A DNA stretch of 64,000 nucleotides from Voacanga thouarsii (GCA_026120185.1 JANUWF010001783.1:9300001-9364000); one strand, 5' to 3'; shown: positions 23,231 to 35,683, counted from the first letter of the stretch. Notes: generated by a model not told the origin, from the sequence alone. Program-made: numbers and translations.

Positions 23231-25846
23231 AGTTGGAATATCTGTCCAAAATAGACTATATATTTTTACATTATGTATTACAATACTATTTCTTTATATA
23301 TATTTACACATTAAAGTCCAAGTATGATAAGTAAATTGTTAGGGATATACCCTAAAATAATTTATACTTATACTATTGTCGTTATGTATTATGTAATAAT
23401 ACGAGACATTTCTTTTCATGACTAGTACATTTAGTTTTATGGTCATCAAGTACGTGACTTGATAGTAAAACTCTATAACAAATACAATGACTATTCTTAA
23501 ATTGTCCCTGGTTAATTATTATTAGTGGAATAATAAAAAATTAAGATTAGTATATTTGTAACTTAATGGCTATATTTTACTAGTCATGGATATATGTGAC
23601 ACCAAGTCAAAACATAAATAAATATTAGAGAACATTATATTGGACATGACCTACTGTAAGAGTACTTCATGGGACATGTTATAAGTACTTTTTAACCATA
23701 ATGATATTAGAAGTCTTTCGGCCTGAATTCATCATAGTTTTCTACTTTATAAATTCTATATTTTGACGTTGTCTAAAGTTGTCTTTAACCAAATAATAAA
23801 TTAGACCACTGTTGGATATAGAATAAACTAGGGGGAGGAATATAATTGATAGTGAATGAATTTGTCACTCTCTTAATTTTGGGAGAGATGTCCATGGGCC
23901 CCTTAATAAGTTAGACTGTTAAAATGCATGACCGTACTCAAATATATCAATTTGAGATATTGATATCATTTGTTTGAATAATCTACTACGAGATCAAGAA
24001 ATAGTTGATTAAACTTAATAAGGATGGCATACTCTGTGCTTTATACTTAATTTGGATATTGTGTGATAAAAGAACTAAATGCAAAGTTATGGTTTGCTTT
24101 AAAGAGATCATTGATCTTTATTTAACTTGAATAGTTATAATATTTTGTTAGAAATTGTTCATAACTTGTGGGCCATTTAAATGTGATTTGAGCACATCGC
24201 CAGTGTTAAATGAACCTATAGGGTCACACATTAAGTGAACACGTTAGTTTTTTTTTTTTTTTTTTTTTGGGAACCAGGTTTAATGTATCTGCAAATATGT
24301 CTAGGTTAATCGAACCTAGAAAAATGACCAGATACAATAAATTTATAAATATTCCCACATTCGATATATATGGAGGATGTTCAGATTACAAGAATCTGAT
24401 TTGATAAATTAATTAATTAAATTACCAAGATAATAACATAATCTTATCATATCAGTTTTAATTTAATTTGAACTTAAAATGAGATATGATAAAATATTAT
24501 GAGAGTTGGACTCCAAGAAGTTCGTATGATTTTAAAAGAAAACTCTAACCATCTTCTTGTTGTAAACTTCTTATAAAAATATTCATGCCTCCATAATTAG
24601 GAAAAATTAAACCTCTCAAAACCCTAGGTACTAGCACTCCCAGGTAACGAGTTGGTTTTGCCATGTGTATCCGATAGAGGACGTTCGTACATTACAATGT
24701 CTGGTGATCGTTCGAAATGTACGAACGCTTGAAAATTTGAAAGCAGATGTCTTGTTTACGGCGATACCGAGGTAATTCTGTAGCCCCTAAATCAACCTTA
24801 ATCGTTTGGCTTGGGTCCTCGAAAAGGATTCGTGGATATTTTCATGTTTAGGAGTCCACAAATACTAACATAAATGACTTATATGTTGGGTCATTCTTTA
24901 TAGTAAGGTATTGTTATAGATACTTGACATATACGGAAAATATTTTTCTTGTTCTTTTGATGAACCTAGGTATTTAATCAAGATAAGATTATTATGTTTT
25001 GGTTTCTAAATAAGGAATGGTTTGCCTTTAATCAATAAGTAGTTCTCTCATACTATTAGCATAAACATATTTGGAATACATAGAAATGGACTTGTAGCAG
25101 TGGTTTCTAATAAAGTACTATATTTTAAGAAATTAGACAATTATTACTACAATATGGACGACTATCCTAAGATTTGAGTGTACGTTGGTAGTCTGGTGAA
25201 GTTAGAATCATATACTTTGATGTATGAAGAGTGATATCTTTTTATGATATCAATATCTTTGTACCTTAGGTGTATGATTCTAGCTAGTTAAAATAAATTT
25301 ATACAATAAAATTTCTATACTTCACTTAGTGAAGATCATATCACCCCTTTGTGATTGTTTAGGATAATTTTGATGATCTAGGGCCCTAGGAACAAGAGTA
25401 AGTAATGTATACTTTTGGATAGCTCTAAAAAATAGGTAGGTACGTACTAGGAGTTATATATTATCCTACTAGATGTCTAAAGATAGTAGACATTATTGAG
25501 AAAGATGTTAGTGCATATTTCCTATCACAATGATAGATATTATATAAAGAGGTATTTTCATCATTACACATGTAGGTCGAAGATATTGTATTTGCAATGT
25601 TGCTTTGGGGATTAATACTTTCATACAGTGATAATTGAAAATATTTAAAATGATAAAAATATAACTATTTGTTAGTAAAGATATTTTAGTTATTTTAGTA
25701 ACCAAGAGTAATATATTTTTTAGTCCCCAAAGTAGCTTATTGGATGAGATAAACTAATGAAAGAATTGTTTTAGAAGTTCAATATTTATTTTAGTTGGGT
25801 TGGGATAAGATAATGGTCCAATTTATTAATTGGTTTATTAATTAAC
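23231..25846 (+). repeat. 3' LTR of long-LTR copia element, split and truncated
   Basis: Starts at AGTTGGAATATCTGTCC (compare TGTTAGAAATATGTCC at 17691) after a GTAGGAGAT purine tract. The solo LTR at 23337-24870 splits it; it resumes at 24876 and stops at about 25846. Without the insert about 1.08 kb remains against about 1.68 kb for the 5' LTR, so roughly the last 0.5 kb is lost. Confidence 0.7.
23337..24870 (+). mobile_element. Solo LTR, family B, copy 1
   Basis: 1534 bp, TGTTAGGG...TACTAACA, flanked by a perfect 5-bp target duplication TAAAT (23332-23336 and 24871-24875). It is homologous end to end with 46822-48357. No internal region remains, so this is the product of LTR-LTR recombination. 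A run of about 20 T lies near 24249-24268. The orientation is inferred from the second copy and from TG/CA ends, which do not by themselves fix the strand. Confidence 0.88.
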
Positions 25847-28714
25847 TGTGATAAACTTTACAGGGGGTGAATAAGATTTATGACAAACAAATACAATTTA
25901 AAAAAAAAGTATTTTTGATGTCTTTTGAAAAAAAACGAACAGAATGTGAGTTAAAAAAAGGTAGATTTGGTTCACAACTTTAAAAATGCAGTCAGGAATC
26001 TTTTAAATCAATACTAAATGGTGAGAAGACTGTCTGTATTAAAGATGAGTAGTTGAGCTATCAAGGATAGACTTACTATAGAACATAAGAGTCTTAAATG
26101 GATCAAAAATTTTAGAGAAAAAGATAAAGTATTTAAGATCTGATGACCCGTAAAAATGCAGTGAAAAAATTCAGACAAAATGCACAAGAATAGACCCAAA
26201 AATTTATAGTGGTTCGATCCTTAAATGATCTACATTTACTACCTTAAGCTCACACTTAAGGAGTTCAACACAACTTACTAAAACCTTTTTCCAAATCAAT
26301 AGTGGTAGGCGATACTAATTTTACATAAGAGGATCATGATGTGTTCGGACTTGGGTGTAAAAATCATACAAAGACTAAGCACATTCCCAATCAAGTTTAC
26401 ATTAAAACGTTAACCCCAAATCACACATATGAGCAAGAGTACTCATCATTAATCGAGCATATGGTTCAAACGAGTGTCGATCCTCTAGGAATAAGTAGAT
26501 ATTAATCACCTTTTTTTCATTGTTTAACCGACTCGATAAAGTGAAAAATAAATAAAAATAAAAATAAAATAAAAATATGTACATGTCAAGGATGTAAGTT
26601 TATGTAACTCAAGAAATTGGTTAGACAAACATGATCTTGAAGTATCCAACATTTATCATAACTAATTATTTCCTTAGCATTATGAAGGATTAAAGTAGAT
26701 TCACTTCGATGGTCAATCCATAAAATCACTATCTTCTAGATAAATTAGAATCACTTGGTTCGTATCAACCAATTCATCCAAAAGACGCATTAAACACAAT
26801 CCTTAATTAAATTCCCTTGGTCTCAGAAAATTCAAAGCATGAAATTAATCAATGAACTATTGGTCTCGGAAGACATCAATTAATCTTCAATTACTAGTTC
26901 TAAGCAATCAATCCCCTTTGGTTCAGTAAGTCAATAACTAGCAGAATATGAAATTAATAAATTGAAACTACCATCAACCCCATTTGGTCCAGCAAGTCAA
27001 TGGATAGAACCAACCAACTAATCTCGTAATAAGCACAAGTAATTGAATACTAAGAATAATAACCAATTAATCAAAATATCAGACAACTCTATAAATCATG
27101 AATATCTAAACAATGTTGAATTATAATAAAACAATTAACACATCATTGTTAAGAAAAAGAAAACAAAGTAAAGGAAAGCACTCATAGGCAAGCCCCCATC
27201 TTCTTCCTTTGAAAACCTTCTTGCACAACCCTCCTTGAACTTGAAGAATTTCTCCTTTGATTAAGAATTTTTCTGTGATGATCAATGAATTCTCTCTATT
27301 TCCCTTGTGTTTTTCACTTCTTTATAGGCTTAAGAAGTGCCTAAACTCGTAGGTACAAAGTTCTTGGTCGAGTAGAAGTTGGAAGATGTTAAAATTCCTC
27401 AGATTACAAAAAATCGCGTAGAAAAATCACAGCACCGTCTTAGCTTCAGGGCATAGCTGGCGCCGCTTTAACTCTTGAAGCCAGCGCCAGTTGTGTTATG
27501 TTCCTCCACTCGTTCGCCGATTTTCTTCAAATTTTGCACATTGTGTTCCAGAATACAGCCGACGCTGGTTTCAGCTTCACAGTCGGAGCCGCCTTGGTTC
27601 TGTTCTGCTCTGTTTCCACAATTTTTTCATCGTTTCGAAGTTCGTTTCAACAATGCATAGCCGGTGCCGGTTCTAGAGTCCTAGCCGGCGCCGCCTCTTC
27701 TTTGATTTGCGACGTTTTTGTTTTGTTTTACCCTAAAAATCTGAAATAAACCTTTCTAAGGGTAAAATCTCAAATATGAAGGAATATGACTAGTTATTGA
27801 ACAAAATGTATCAAAAAGAATTTCAAATAACTAGAAAAAATGTGACTAATTTAGCCCCTATCAGGTCACCACACTTGGTTTTACACCAAATCTCTTTAAA
27901 CTTAATAATCAAAGCTTACCCCAATTGGGTTTTACTTCCTTAGCCTTGATACAAAGCTGATTAAAGATAGAATATAGAAATGGCTCATAGATTGAGCAAA
28001 TATATACCACTAACCATAAAATACCTTTTTACCTTTGGACTAATTTAATTGTACTTTGAAGCAAAAATGAAAAGAGAGATTTTTGTATTCTAAAGTGTAA
28101 GAGTATTTTTAAATGAGTTAGCACAAAAATCTACTTGAAAAATGAGTTTTAGAAGCTTTTATAAAATCTAAAACTGAAGTTCCAACAGCTAGTTACTTCT
28201 GTCAGGATTTTCAGAGTTTTGAATTCACAGAATGGAAAGATGTGCGTCCAGAAGATGAGTCCAAAGCGGCACTTTATGCAAAGAGATATATTTTAAAAAA
28301 TACTACAGATCATTGGATGGGTATTTTGGATTCAGAAGTCCATCCAATACTACTTAACTAAGAATTTTATAAAATTCAAATTTAGAAATATCTTCTTTTT
28401 GAAATCATTTATAAGTGCTCCAAGGTAAAACAAATTAAACATAAGGTAAAGAGATATAGGAATTTACAAATAATACCTTAATCACAATTAATAATCTATA
28501 ATTCTTCACAAGGCCTTTATGGTATGCAATCTTTAAGCTAGAGTTATATTTGATCACTCTTGGATTCCATTACTTAAGAATTGCTTAGCAGTCCTATTAG
28601 CGCGCATTGGAAGAATTGAAGTCAATTATGTCCTATCACATATAGATTATACATGTTAGTCCATATCAATATTTTTCATAAATCAAAACACATCAAAATG
28701 CCCTTAGGGCTAAC
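25847..28714 (-). repeat. 3' LTR of the Sirevirus-like element, with nested insertion
   Basis: On the minus strand it begins TGTTAGCCCTAAGGGC (ending at 28714 on the plus strand) and ends GTTTATCACA at 25847. Both ends obey TG...CA. Typical Sirevirus-like LTR sequence is seen at 25850-26330 and 28030-28714. The segment between carries different sequence and looks like a nested gypsy LTR plus a short internal remnant. Confidence 0.68.
26390..27863 (-). mobile_element. Nested Ty3/gypsy (Tat-like) LTR, probable
   Basis: On the minus strand this starts TGATAGGGGCTAAATTAGTC at 27863, preceded (27864-27885) by the CCAAGTGTGGTGACC purine-rich context often seen before Tat-type 3' LTRs. Its far end near 26390 is not resolved. 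It includes a local GC-rich stretch (27440-27700) with several short inverted GCCGGCGCC-like motifs. Lineage assignment rests on terminal sequence only; no gypsy coding domain was found with it. Frames at 27475-27749 are products of the GC-rich stretch. Confidence 0.45.
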
Positions 28715-28715
28715 A

Positions 28716-28728
28716 ATCTTCCCCTTTT
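28716..28728 (-). other. Polypurine tract of the Sirevirus-like element
   Basis: Minus-strand AAAAAGGGGAAGA directly precedes the LTR start, as expected for plus-strand priming. Confidence 0.7.
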
Positions 28729-29846
28729 TGAATGATGAGAAACTTGACCAGATTGTGACAAAAAAATAAAAATAAAAATGATATAGACTGTATGAACATG
28801 TTAGACTGGGAGAAGTGAATATATATTTAACTGAAATGTGTTCTCTCATCATAGGACTTAAGGAGTGCTTATGAGTTTAAGATAAGAAAAATTAAACATA
28901 GTCTCATAAACAAGGCTCAATGAGCCTATAGCCCAACTAATCTCCTTATCCTCCTTCCTTCCATAAAGAGGACTATTTCTCAAGGAAATAGCCAAATAAT
29001 GATTAAAAAAAATGTATAATTATGTACATGAAGAGGTGTAAAAAATAAATCATAAACAATAATACTCCCCATATGTATGTGCATGTATGAACAGTAGATA
29101 GACAAATGCTAGCAATGGAGTACATTGGAAACTAAACTGGATTTCAAGACTTCAGACGTAAAAAACGTGCATCTAAAATAGGTTAAAGTAAGGCAGAAGA
29201 TAATTGCCCCTGTGATTGTTCGGGGTAAAAATAGGTTAAACTGGATTTTTGGACTGCTGTTTTGGATTAAGAAATTGAGAGTCCAAAACTCCCTTTGTGT
29301 TTGTTCGGGATAAAAAAAATCAAAAAGATAGATCAACGGTTTTCCAAGAATCAACCGAACCTAATTTTCACAAAGTATTTCAATCTGTGCAACCAAAGAG
29401 AAAAAACACAATTTCTATAAGCATCTACTCAAATATCCATCATCAAAACTCGGTCACAATCTATCACTCACAATCCAAATTCAGTCACAATCCTCATAAT
29501 CATAGAGTCATAGTCTATCACACATTATCACACATATAGTCACAATCCATCATACTTCATATTTATTTCTCCCTTTTTGGCATTAATAAAAAAAATTAAG
29601 CAGCAGAGAAACAATAAGGAATCGAATAGGGAAATGTTAAAATAGGAATATAGTGCAGAATATCAGTCCCCTTTTGAGGTAGTAAACATATTGGTAGTAA
29701 GATCAGCAGGAATATCAGTCTAAAAGCAAAAAATAAAAGTGTTCATGAGAAGATAGTGCAAAAAGCATAAAACAGATTGAAAGGTAATTGTGTTCATCAG
29801 AATAAAATGTTGTAGAATAAGTCAGTAGTCACCAGTTGCCATATGC

Positions 29847-31402
29847 CAATCATAGAATGGTGATGGTCTCAGGCTTAGCATTGGCACCCTTCTTTGAGTG
29901 TTGTCTAGCAATTCTGCTGGACTTCCTTTTAACGACAACATGTTTCACTCTACATCTTGATAAGCTACCAGGTGGAACTGGCTTGTTTATTGTAAAGGTA
30001 GCTGGGTCAGCAGAGGGTATAGTAGGCATCTTTTCAGCACACTGGGATAGAATTGTTTCAGTTGTAGATACTGCATTGGGTGGAGCTAGAATTTCATCAG
30101 TGGCAGATTTCACAACAGCAGTGGGTTGTCCAGAATCCTTTTCAAAAAAGGGAATGACATGCTCATCCTCTTGCTGTGGTGGAATGTCTTGCTATTTGGA
30201 GACGCCTCCAATACTCTTTTTTACTTTCTTCTCTTCCACATCACTCAGTCGATTTATCAAATTTTGCAGTTCAGTCTTAACTTCGGTAATGAAACCATCA
30301 ATTTTTTCGGACAACATATTCCAAAGCATTTAGAATGCTTTGAGTTAGTCCACTTTCTTCAAACCTTTGCTTGCCATTACTTAAGGATTCCTCAGCGATT
30401 TTAGCTTTGTGTTTTGTTTTGGTAGAGGGAGCAGGTACAGCATTCTTTCCCTCAGCTTTGATCTTAATTAGCTTTTCTCTTTTTTCTTCTGAAACATCCC
30501 TAAGTAGAATTCATTGATTTTCCATTCGTACAAAGCCCATTTTCTCAAAAGAGTTCGTGTTGTAAACATTGATCTTAGAGTGTTCAGGGGACTTGTACTG
30601 AAATTCACATAAAGACCTTAGTCAAAAATTTCTATATGGCAGGACCTTGTTCGAGGTATTCCTTGATTGAAGTATTAGCATCATAGCCATAAATCCAAAA
30701 ATAATTTACCTTTCTTCTGATAGGGCCAACACTAGTATCATTTGCATGATGCTCACTGAAGTTTTGTGCCCAAAGTTAGGTGCTACCATGGTTGACACTA
30801 TGTGGTGCAGAATTCTCCTGAATCCATCTAGCCATTTCGAGTTGCAATAATTGAGTTTTTGAAACTCTTGCCTCCAGTGAACTTAGCCTCAAATCTCCCC
30901 AGATCAAATAGGTTAGATTCTTTTGGAAATGTATTCATTTCAAAAAGTTGAATTCCTTCGTCTTTGACTCCAAATATTTGGTTCAACATTCGATGATCAA
31001 ACTCGAAGCTCACACATCCTCCCCTTGATGTGTACCGCTGAACCATAAATCCACCCCTGTTTCCTCCAGTCTTCCTTTTCTTAGGTTCGAATAAAATTCC
31101 TAGACCAATGTAGTGTACAGTTTCTCATTTATAGACAGTAAAGCCCCTTCGTCCAAGTGATTCAAACATATTCAAGACATTAGCAAAATTCAAAAAGGTC
31201 TCAGAGTCAATACGATATCCAGCAACGATAGTTCTATTTCTAGACAGCTAATCATTCAACTCATATTCACATTTTGAGTCAAGGAATCGTGGTACCTATG
31301 TCTCAAAGCTTTCCTATACAGGAAGCTATTGCGATGAGTCTGTCTGAGAAGTAGGTTCCTCAGCAATAATTTCCCTTTTTTGATTTAGGAATTTTAGCCA
31401 TG
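29847..31402 (-). pseudogene. Extra ORF downstream of pol (Sirevirus 'envelope-like' / plant transposon protein), decayed
   Basis: An ATG at 31402 begins a lysine-rich N-terminus (MAKIPKSKK) that meets a stop within 15 codons. Further down, 30828-31046 is open and contains VSFEFDHRMLNQIFGVKD, a motif of the plant transposon protein domain in Sirevirus extra ORFs. Near 30300-30240 there is a heptad-like stretch ending NLINRLSDVEEKK that could form a coiled coil. The open C-terminal part 29850-30113 is Ser/Pro-rich and ends basic (VVVKRKSSRIARQHSKK). The role of these extra proteins is not established; 'envelope-like' is a name, not a shown function. Several stops and frameshifts break this copy. 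Confidence 0.65.
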
Positions 31403-31869
31403 GCAGTTGCGAGAAGAGGATGCAGGTTTTCTATTTCAGTGAAGAATATGAATATTCAAAAATAGGGAGAGAAAGGTAGAAAGATTGATGATGGTTTTGG
31501 ATTTCAAGAAGAGAAAGAAATAGCTTTTTGACAAACCTTTTTCTGTGATTTCCTTGGTACACTAGTGGATAAGTACAATCAAATACCCTTAAAAGAGATT
31601 TCATCAGAGATAGGATGAGTTACTTTGAAAAGTGTGGACATTTTGAAAATTCAAAAACAGAGTTCTGGACTCAGACATTTTTTCATCCAATCAGTAAAAA
31701 AAATGTGAATTTTACGCAATTCTAGGTTGCTACTATTTTGGACTTAGACTAAGTCCAAACTTGTCTGTCCAAAACAAATTGAGAAATATTTTGTTAAGAG
31801 GGTTTTGGATTCATGTTTTAGAAATGCTGCATCCAAAATTACATGCCTTCAGACGTTCTGTGAGAATGA

Positions 31870-32454
31870 ACAAAAATAAACTTTGGCAAAATTGTTAATT
31901 ACATAATCTGATAATTCCCAAACCTCTAATAAAATGATATTTAATTTCAATGTGCTTAGTTCTACAGTGCTGAATAGGATTTTTGGTCAGATTGATAGTA
32001 CTAATATTGTTACATAAGATAGGTATGCAGTTAAAGTTTAGACTAAAATCAAGCAAAATATTTTTCATCTATAAAATTTACAACTTTCTGCTACTATGTA
32101 CTCTACTTCAGTTGTTGAGAGAGAGATACAAGCTTGCTTCTTGCTGTACCAAGAGACAAGAGAGTGTCCAAGAAATTGATAGTGTCCACTGGTGCTTTTT
32201 CTGTCAACTTTGCAGCTAGCATAGTTAGCATCCGTGTATTCTATACGATCAAACAAGTTAGTTCGTGGATACCATAGACCAAAATCATATGTTCCAACCA
32301 AGTATCTAAGGATACGTTTAATAGCACATAGACGAGATTCCTTTAGACATGATTGAAATCTTGTACAAAGACACACTACGAACATAACGTTGGGTCCGCT
32401 GGCAGTGAGATAAAGGAGACTACCAATCATATATTTATATTTCGAATCATTCAA
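31870..32454 (-). pseudogene. Sirevirus-like RNase H domain
   Basis: The frame 32065-32454 shows YKYMIGSLLYLTASGPNVMF, TDANYASCKVDRKSTSGHYQ, and LVSWYSKKQACISLSTTEVE, all standard copia RNase H motifs. The conserved acidic residues of TDAxYA and STTEVEY are kept. Downstream, toward 31900, a degraded version of the terminal HSRTKHIEIKYHF block is visible in other frames. Continuous with the RT remnant upstream. Confidence 0.85.
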
Positions 32455-32479
32455 CCTTTTTCATCTTTATGAAGTTTTA

Positions 32480-33400
32480 ATAATGTGCTCATAGGTGTAC
32501 TTATTTCTTTTACTTCATTCATTCCAAACCTTTTGAGTAGTTTATTGGCATACTTGGCTTAATTTAGGAAGATCTCATCTTTAGTATGCTTGATTTGTAA
32601 TTCGAGGAAGAAATTAAGTTCTTCCATCATATTCATCTCAAACTCTTATTGCATTGTTTTAGCAAATTTCTTGCATAAGGAATCATTAGTAGCTCCAAAA
32701 ATAATATCGTCAACATATATTTGAACAATTAAGATATCATCAGAATTTTTAGATTTGATAAATAATGTGGTATCAATTAAGCTTCTTGAAAAACCTTTTG
32801 AAAGAAGAAAACTATTAAACCTTTCATACCATGTTCGTGGAGCTCGTTTTAAGCTATAAAGAGTTTTGGAGAGTTTAAAGACATAGTCTGGAAAATGTTT
32901 ATGAATAAAACTACGAGGTTGCTCCACATATGCTTCTTCTTCAATAAAACTATTTAAGAAGGTACTTTTAACATCCATTTGATAAAATATAAAACCTTTG
33001 AAAGATGCAAAATCAAGTAATATTCTTATCGACTCTAACCGAGCAACAGGAACAAAAGTTTCATCATAATCAATGCCCTCTTTTGATTAAATCCTTGGGT
33101 AACTAATCTGGCATTGTTTCTAATAACAACACCATGCTCATCAAGTTTATTTCTAAAAACCCATTTGGTACCAATCACGGGACGTTCAAGTAGTCTAGGA
33201 ACAAGTTTCCAAACTTGATGTCTTTCAGATTAATTCAATTCTTCTTACATGGCCATAATCTAAAAATCATCATGAAAATTCATATCAATGTAATTTGGTT
33301 TAATACTCAAGAGTAAAGCAAAATTATCAATGAAATACCGTCTAGTTTTGACTCCGTAGTTGGGATCGCCAATGATCTGCTCTTTTGGATGGATAGTTTT
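32480..33400 (-). pseudogene. Sirevirus-like reverse transcriptase
   Basis: The open part 32646-32978 contains MDVKSTFLNSFIEEEAYVEQ, FKLSKTLYSLKRAPRTWYER, and the catalytic IVQIYVDDIIFGATND. Upstream (33060-33180) the N-terminal part IGTKWVFRNKLDEHG and VIRNNARLVTQGFNQ is present but interrupted by frameshifts near 33085. The catalytic YVDD pair is retained. As read, the domain is broken in at least two places. Confidence 0.85.
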
Positions 33401-33406
33401 ATACTT

Positions 33407-34367
33407 TCAATCTTTTGGTAAGTCTTGATTTGTGAGCTCTTCAGTCCTTTGTTTGTTTTCTTCAGCTTGTTCTTCTAATTCCTTTTCTTCGGCATGAATA
33501 TCAAGAGGTGGAGCCTTGTGTTGCTCATGATCTCTTTCTTTTGTGATTCGTATATCATTATTATCTTTTCTAGAAGAATATATATTTGATTCATCAAACA
33601 TAACATGTACGGATTCTTCCACACATAGAGTTCTTTTATTGTACACTCTATATAATTTTTTTGTTGGAAGAGTATCCAAGAAATATAGCCTCATCATATA
33701 TGCTATCAAATTTTCCAAGATTGTCTTCAGTATTAAGGACAAAACATTTATAACTAAAAAGTATAAAGTAAGAAATAGATGGAACTTCATCAAATATGAG
33801 TTCAAAAGAAGTTTTCCTTAGAAAGGGTTTTAGTATAACACGATTGACAACGTAGCAAGTTATGTTCACAGTTTCAGCCCAAATGTATTTTGAAAGGGAG
33901 TTTTCACAAAGTATTGATCTTGCCATCTCTTGCAAAGTTCTATTTTTCCTCTCAACCACACCACTTTGTTGAGAAGTTTTTGCTGCTGAAAAATTATGTG
34001 CAACACCACTTTCATCACAGAATTTTGTAAAGTCATGGTTACAAAATTCTCTACTATTGTCACTTCTAATTGAAATCAATTTGCATTTAAGGAAATTTTG
34101 AACATATTTGAGTAGTTTTAAAAATTCAGAAAAAGCTTCATCTTTTTGAGCAAGAAATAAAGTCCAAGTGAATCTTGAGAAGTCATCCACAAGTGCATAA
34201 GCATACCTTTTACCACCAAGACTAGTGGTCCTCATTGGTCCAAACAAATCCATATGTATGAGTTTAAGAAGTTTTGATGTTGAAATCATTTTCTTTGGTT
34301 TAAAAGAAGTTTTAGTTTGTTCTCCAAATTGGCAAGTATCACACACCCGATTTTTATCAAATCTCAT
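33407..34367 (-). pseudogene. Sirevirus-like integrase catalytic core and C-terminus
   Basis: 34367-33648 is open for 239 codons. It has the zinc-binding pair in VCDTCQFGEQTK, the first Asp in ALVDDFSRFTW, the second in ISIRSDNSREFCNHDF, and Glu in QQSGVVERKNRTLQEMARS. After a frameshift at about 33650-33700, 33407-33805 continues with KLYRVYNKRTLCVEESVHVM, the conserved copia integrase C-terminal block. The DDE triad is intact in this copy. It is the longest open piece of the element. Confidence 0.88.
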
Positions 34368-34699
34368 TTTGGCAATCCTTTAACAAGCTCATTTGAGGAT
34401 AATTTGTTTAACAAATCGATAGATACATGACCTAGTATTCTATGCCAATGGTAGCTATCATCATTATTCATGGAGAGACATCTAATATCATGAACTACAA
34501 GATCATCAAGATAAAATACATACATATTTTCAACACGGTTAGCAACAAAAATTGTCTCATTGCTAGAACTAGCCATAATAATGCAAGAATCTTTTTCAAA
34601 AACAACTTTGCATCCATTATCACATAAATGACTGATGCTAAGCAGATCGTACTTTAATTCATCAATTAACAACACTTGTTTGATAATAGTAGAGGATCC
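34364..34699 (-). pseudogene. GAG-pre-integrase / protease end of the Sirevirus-like element
   Basis: The frame shows IDELKYDLLSISHLCDNGCK followed by YHWHRILGHVSIDLLNKLSS, giving the His pair of the integrase zinc-binding domain that is completed by the Cys pair in the next module. It overlaps the integrase frame by a few bases. Sequence homologous to this polyprotein ends abruptly at about 34700, at the junction with the gypsy LTR. Confidence 0.82.
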
Positions 34700-35683
34700 T
34701 CTAATTCCCTGTATTTAACCTTCGATTGGCTACTACTTGTAATAAGATAAGAATTTGTATCAATGGCCAGAACAAAAGATGAGAAGTATAATGAAATGAA
34801 TATTTTAGTATAATCGCATTTTGTTGAGAATTGGATGTAAGTATTGAATTTTTTTTAAGAATCTCCAAATTCTCAAGAACAACACTTTCTCTCTCTTTTT
34901 CTAATTTTTTCTTGATTTTCTCAACCTTTTTATCATATTTTCTCTCTTTTTCTTCTCTTATCTTATTCTTATTGTGGCTGCCGATTTTTCAACCTCCTCA
35001 CCACCTCAAAATGGTCAAATTAAAGACCAGTTAGCTTTCATTTCATTAATTGCATGGTTGCCACTTTACACATGTCAAAGTCTCATTTTTTTTTTCTACC
35101 TATTTTCTTTTATTTTATAAAACTTCTTTAATAATCTTTTCTTGCATGAATATTCCATGCATCCTCTTATTATTTGACATATGTCCTTGGCCACCAATCA
35201 TAAAAGGCCACACTTACTATTTCTTTTAACCGCGATTTCGCTTTTTCTCCGAAATAATCAAAATTCGGGTCTGAAATGGAAAAATATTTTATTTTACCAT
35301 TTAACTCTAAAAATTTTACTGAATCCATTGATAATACTTAAATTCTTCAATTCTTTCTCAATTTGGTCAAAATCACGAGCACGATCAAAATGACGAAAAT
35401 GCCCCCGAATAACTTAATTCACACCAAAACGTGTATTTTATCACACTGATCAATTTTCATTCTCAATATACCCTCAAATCCTTATTTTATTAACAGTAGT
35501 AACCTTCTGAAGATTTAGGGTACAGGTAGAAAAATTCAATAATTACATCTATGTCCCGATAAAATGTTATTATACCAAAATATTCGTTTTATTATACTGA
35601 TCATCTTTTTTTCTGGCCATTGATACAAATTCTCATCTTATTACAAGTAATAGCCAATCGAAGGTTAAATACAGGGTATTACA
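34700..35683. repeat. Inverted repeat within gypsy LTR, arms about 145 bp
   Basis: 34711-34855 is the near-exact reverse complement of 35530-35673 (shared CCCTGTATTTAACCTTCGAT at the outer ends and a GAATTTGTATCAATGGCCAG block). The right copy ends GGTATTACA, which read on the minus strand is a plausible LTR start TGTAATACC. The 0.67-kb centre read on the minus strand resembles the purine-rich leader of a gypsy LTR. Two LTR pieces in opposite orientation, or an inversion, explain this better than a DNA transposon. Confidence 0.65.

Larger units (their letters stand above)
17691..25846 (+). mobile_element. Old long-LTR Ty1/copia element, interrupted and 3'-truncated
   Basis: 5' LTR about 17691-19367, degenerate tRNA-iMet primer site at 19372-19383 (CGGTATCAGAGT), gag from 20780, then decayed protease, integrase and part of the post-integrase region to about 23230. 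The RT and RNase H domains are not recognisable and were probably deleted. The 3' LTR starts near 23231, is interrupted by a solo LTR (23337-24870) and stops at about 25846 where the Sirevirus-like LTR begins. The two LTRs align by eye but are much diverged, so this is one of the oldest insertions here. A third LTR of the same family starts at 63631. Confidence 0.82.
25847..34699 (-). mobile_element. Sirevirus-like Ty1/copia element, truncated at its 5' side
   Basis: On the minus strand the order is GAG-pre-integrase, integrase, RT, RNase H (34.7 to about 31.9 kb), then an extra ORF region (31.4-29.8 kb), a polypurine tract and the 3' LTR (28714 down to 25847). An extra gene between pol and the 3' LTR is the signature of Sireviruses. 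Gag, protease and the 5' LTR are missing: the element stops at about 34700 where a Ty3/gypsy LTR begins. All coding parts have stops or frameshifts. The 3' LTR is enlarged by what appears to be a nested gypsy LTR. Confidence 0.8.

Noticed and set aside
27475..27749. Three overlapping plus-strand frames with Cys/Ser/Phe-rich peptides
   Set aside because: All frames are open because the segment is locally GC-rich; it lies in a probable LTR.
29297..29539. 80-codon plus-strand frame with Ser/His/Asn-rich sequence
   Set aside because: CACAATC-type low-complexity DNA in the untranslated stretch before the polypurine tract; no motif.
29836..30333. 165-codon plus-strand frame
   Set aside because: Antisense to the decayed extra ORF of the Sirevirus-like element, whose minus-strand motifs are recognisable.
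34831..35034. Ser/Phe/Leu-rich plus-strand frame
   Set aside because: Pyrimidine-rich complement of an LTR leader; low complexity.
34711..35673. DNA transposon with 145-bp terminal inverted repeats
   Set aside because: The repeat ends coincide with a gypsy LTR start in both orientations and lack a target duplication; two opposed LTR pieces explain it better.
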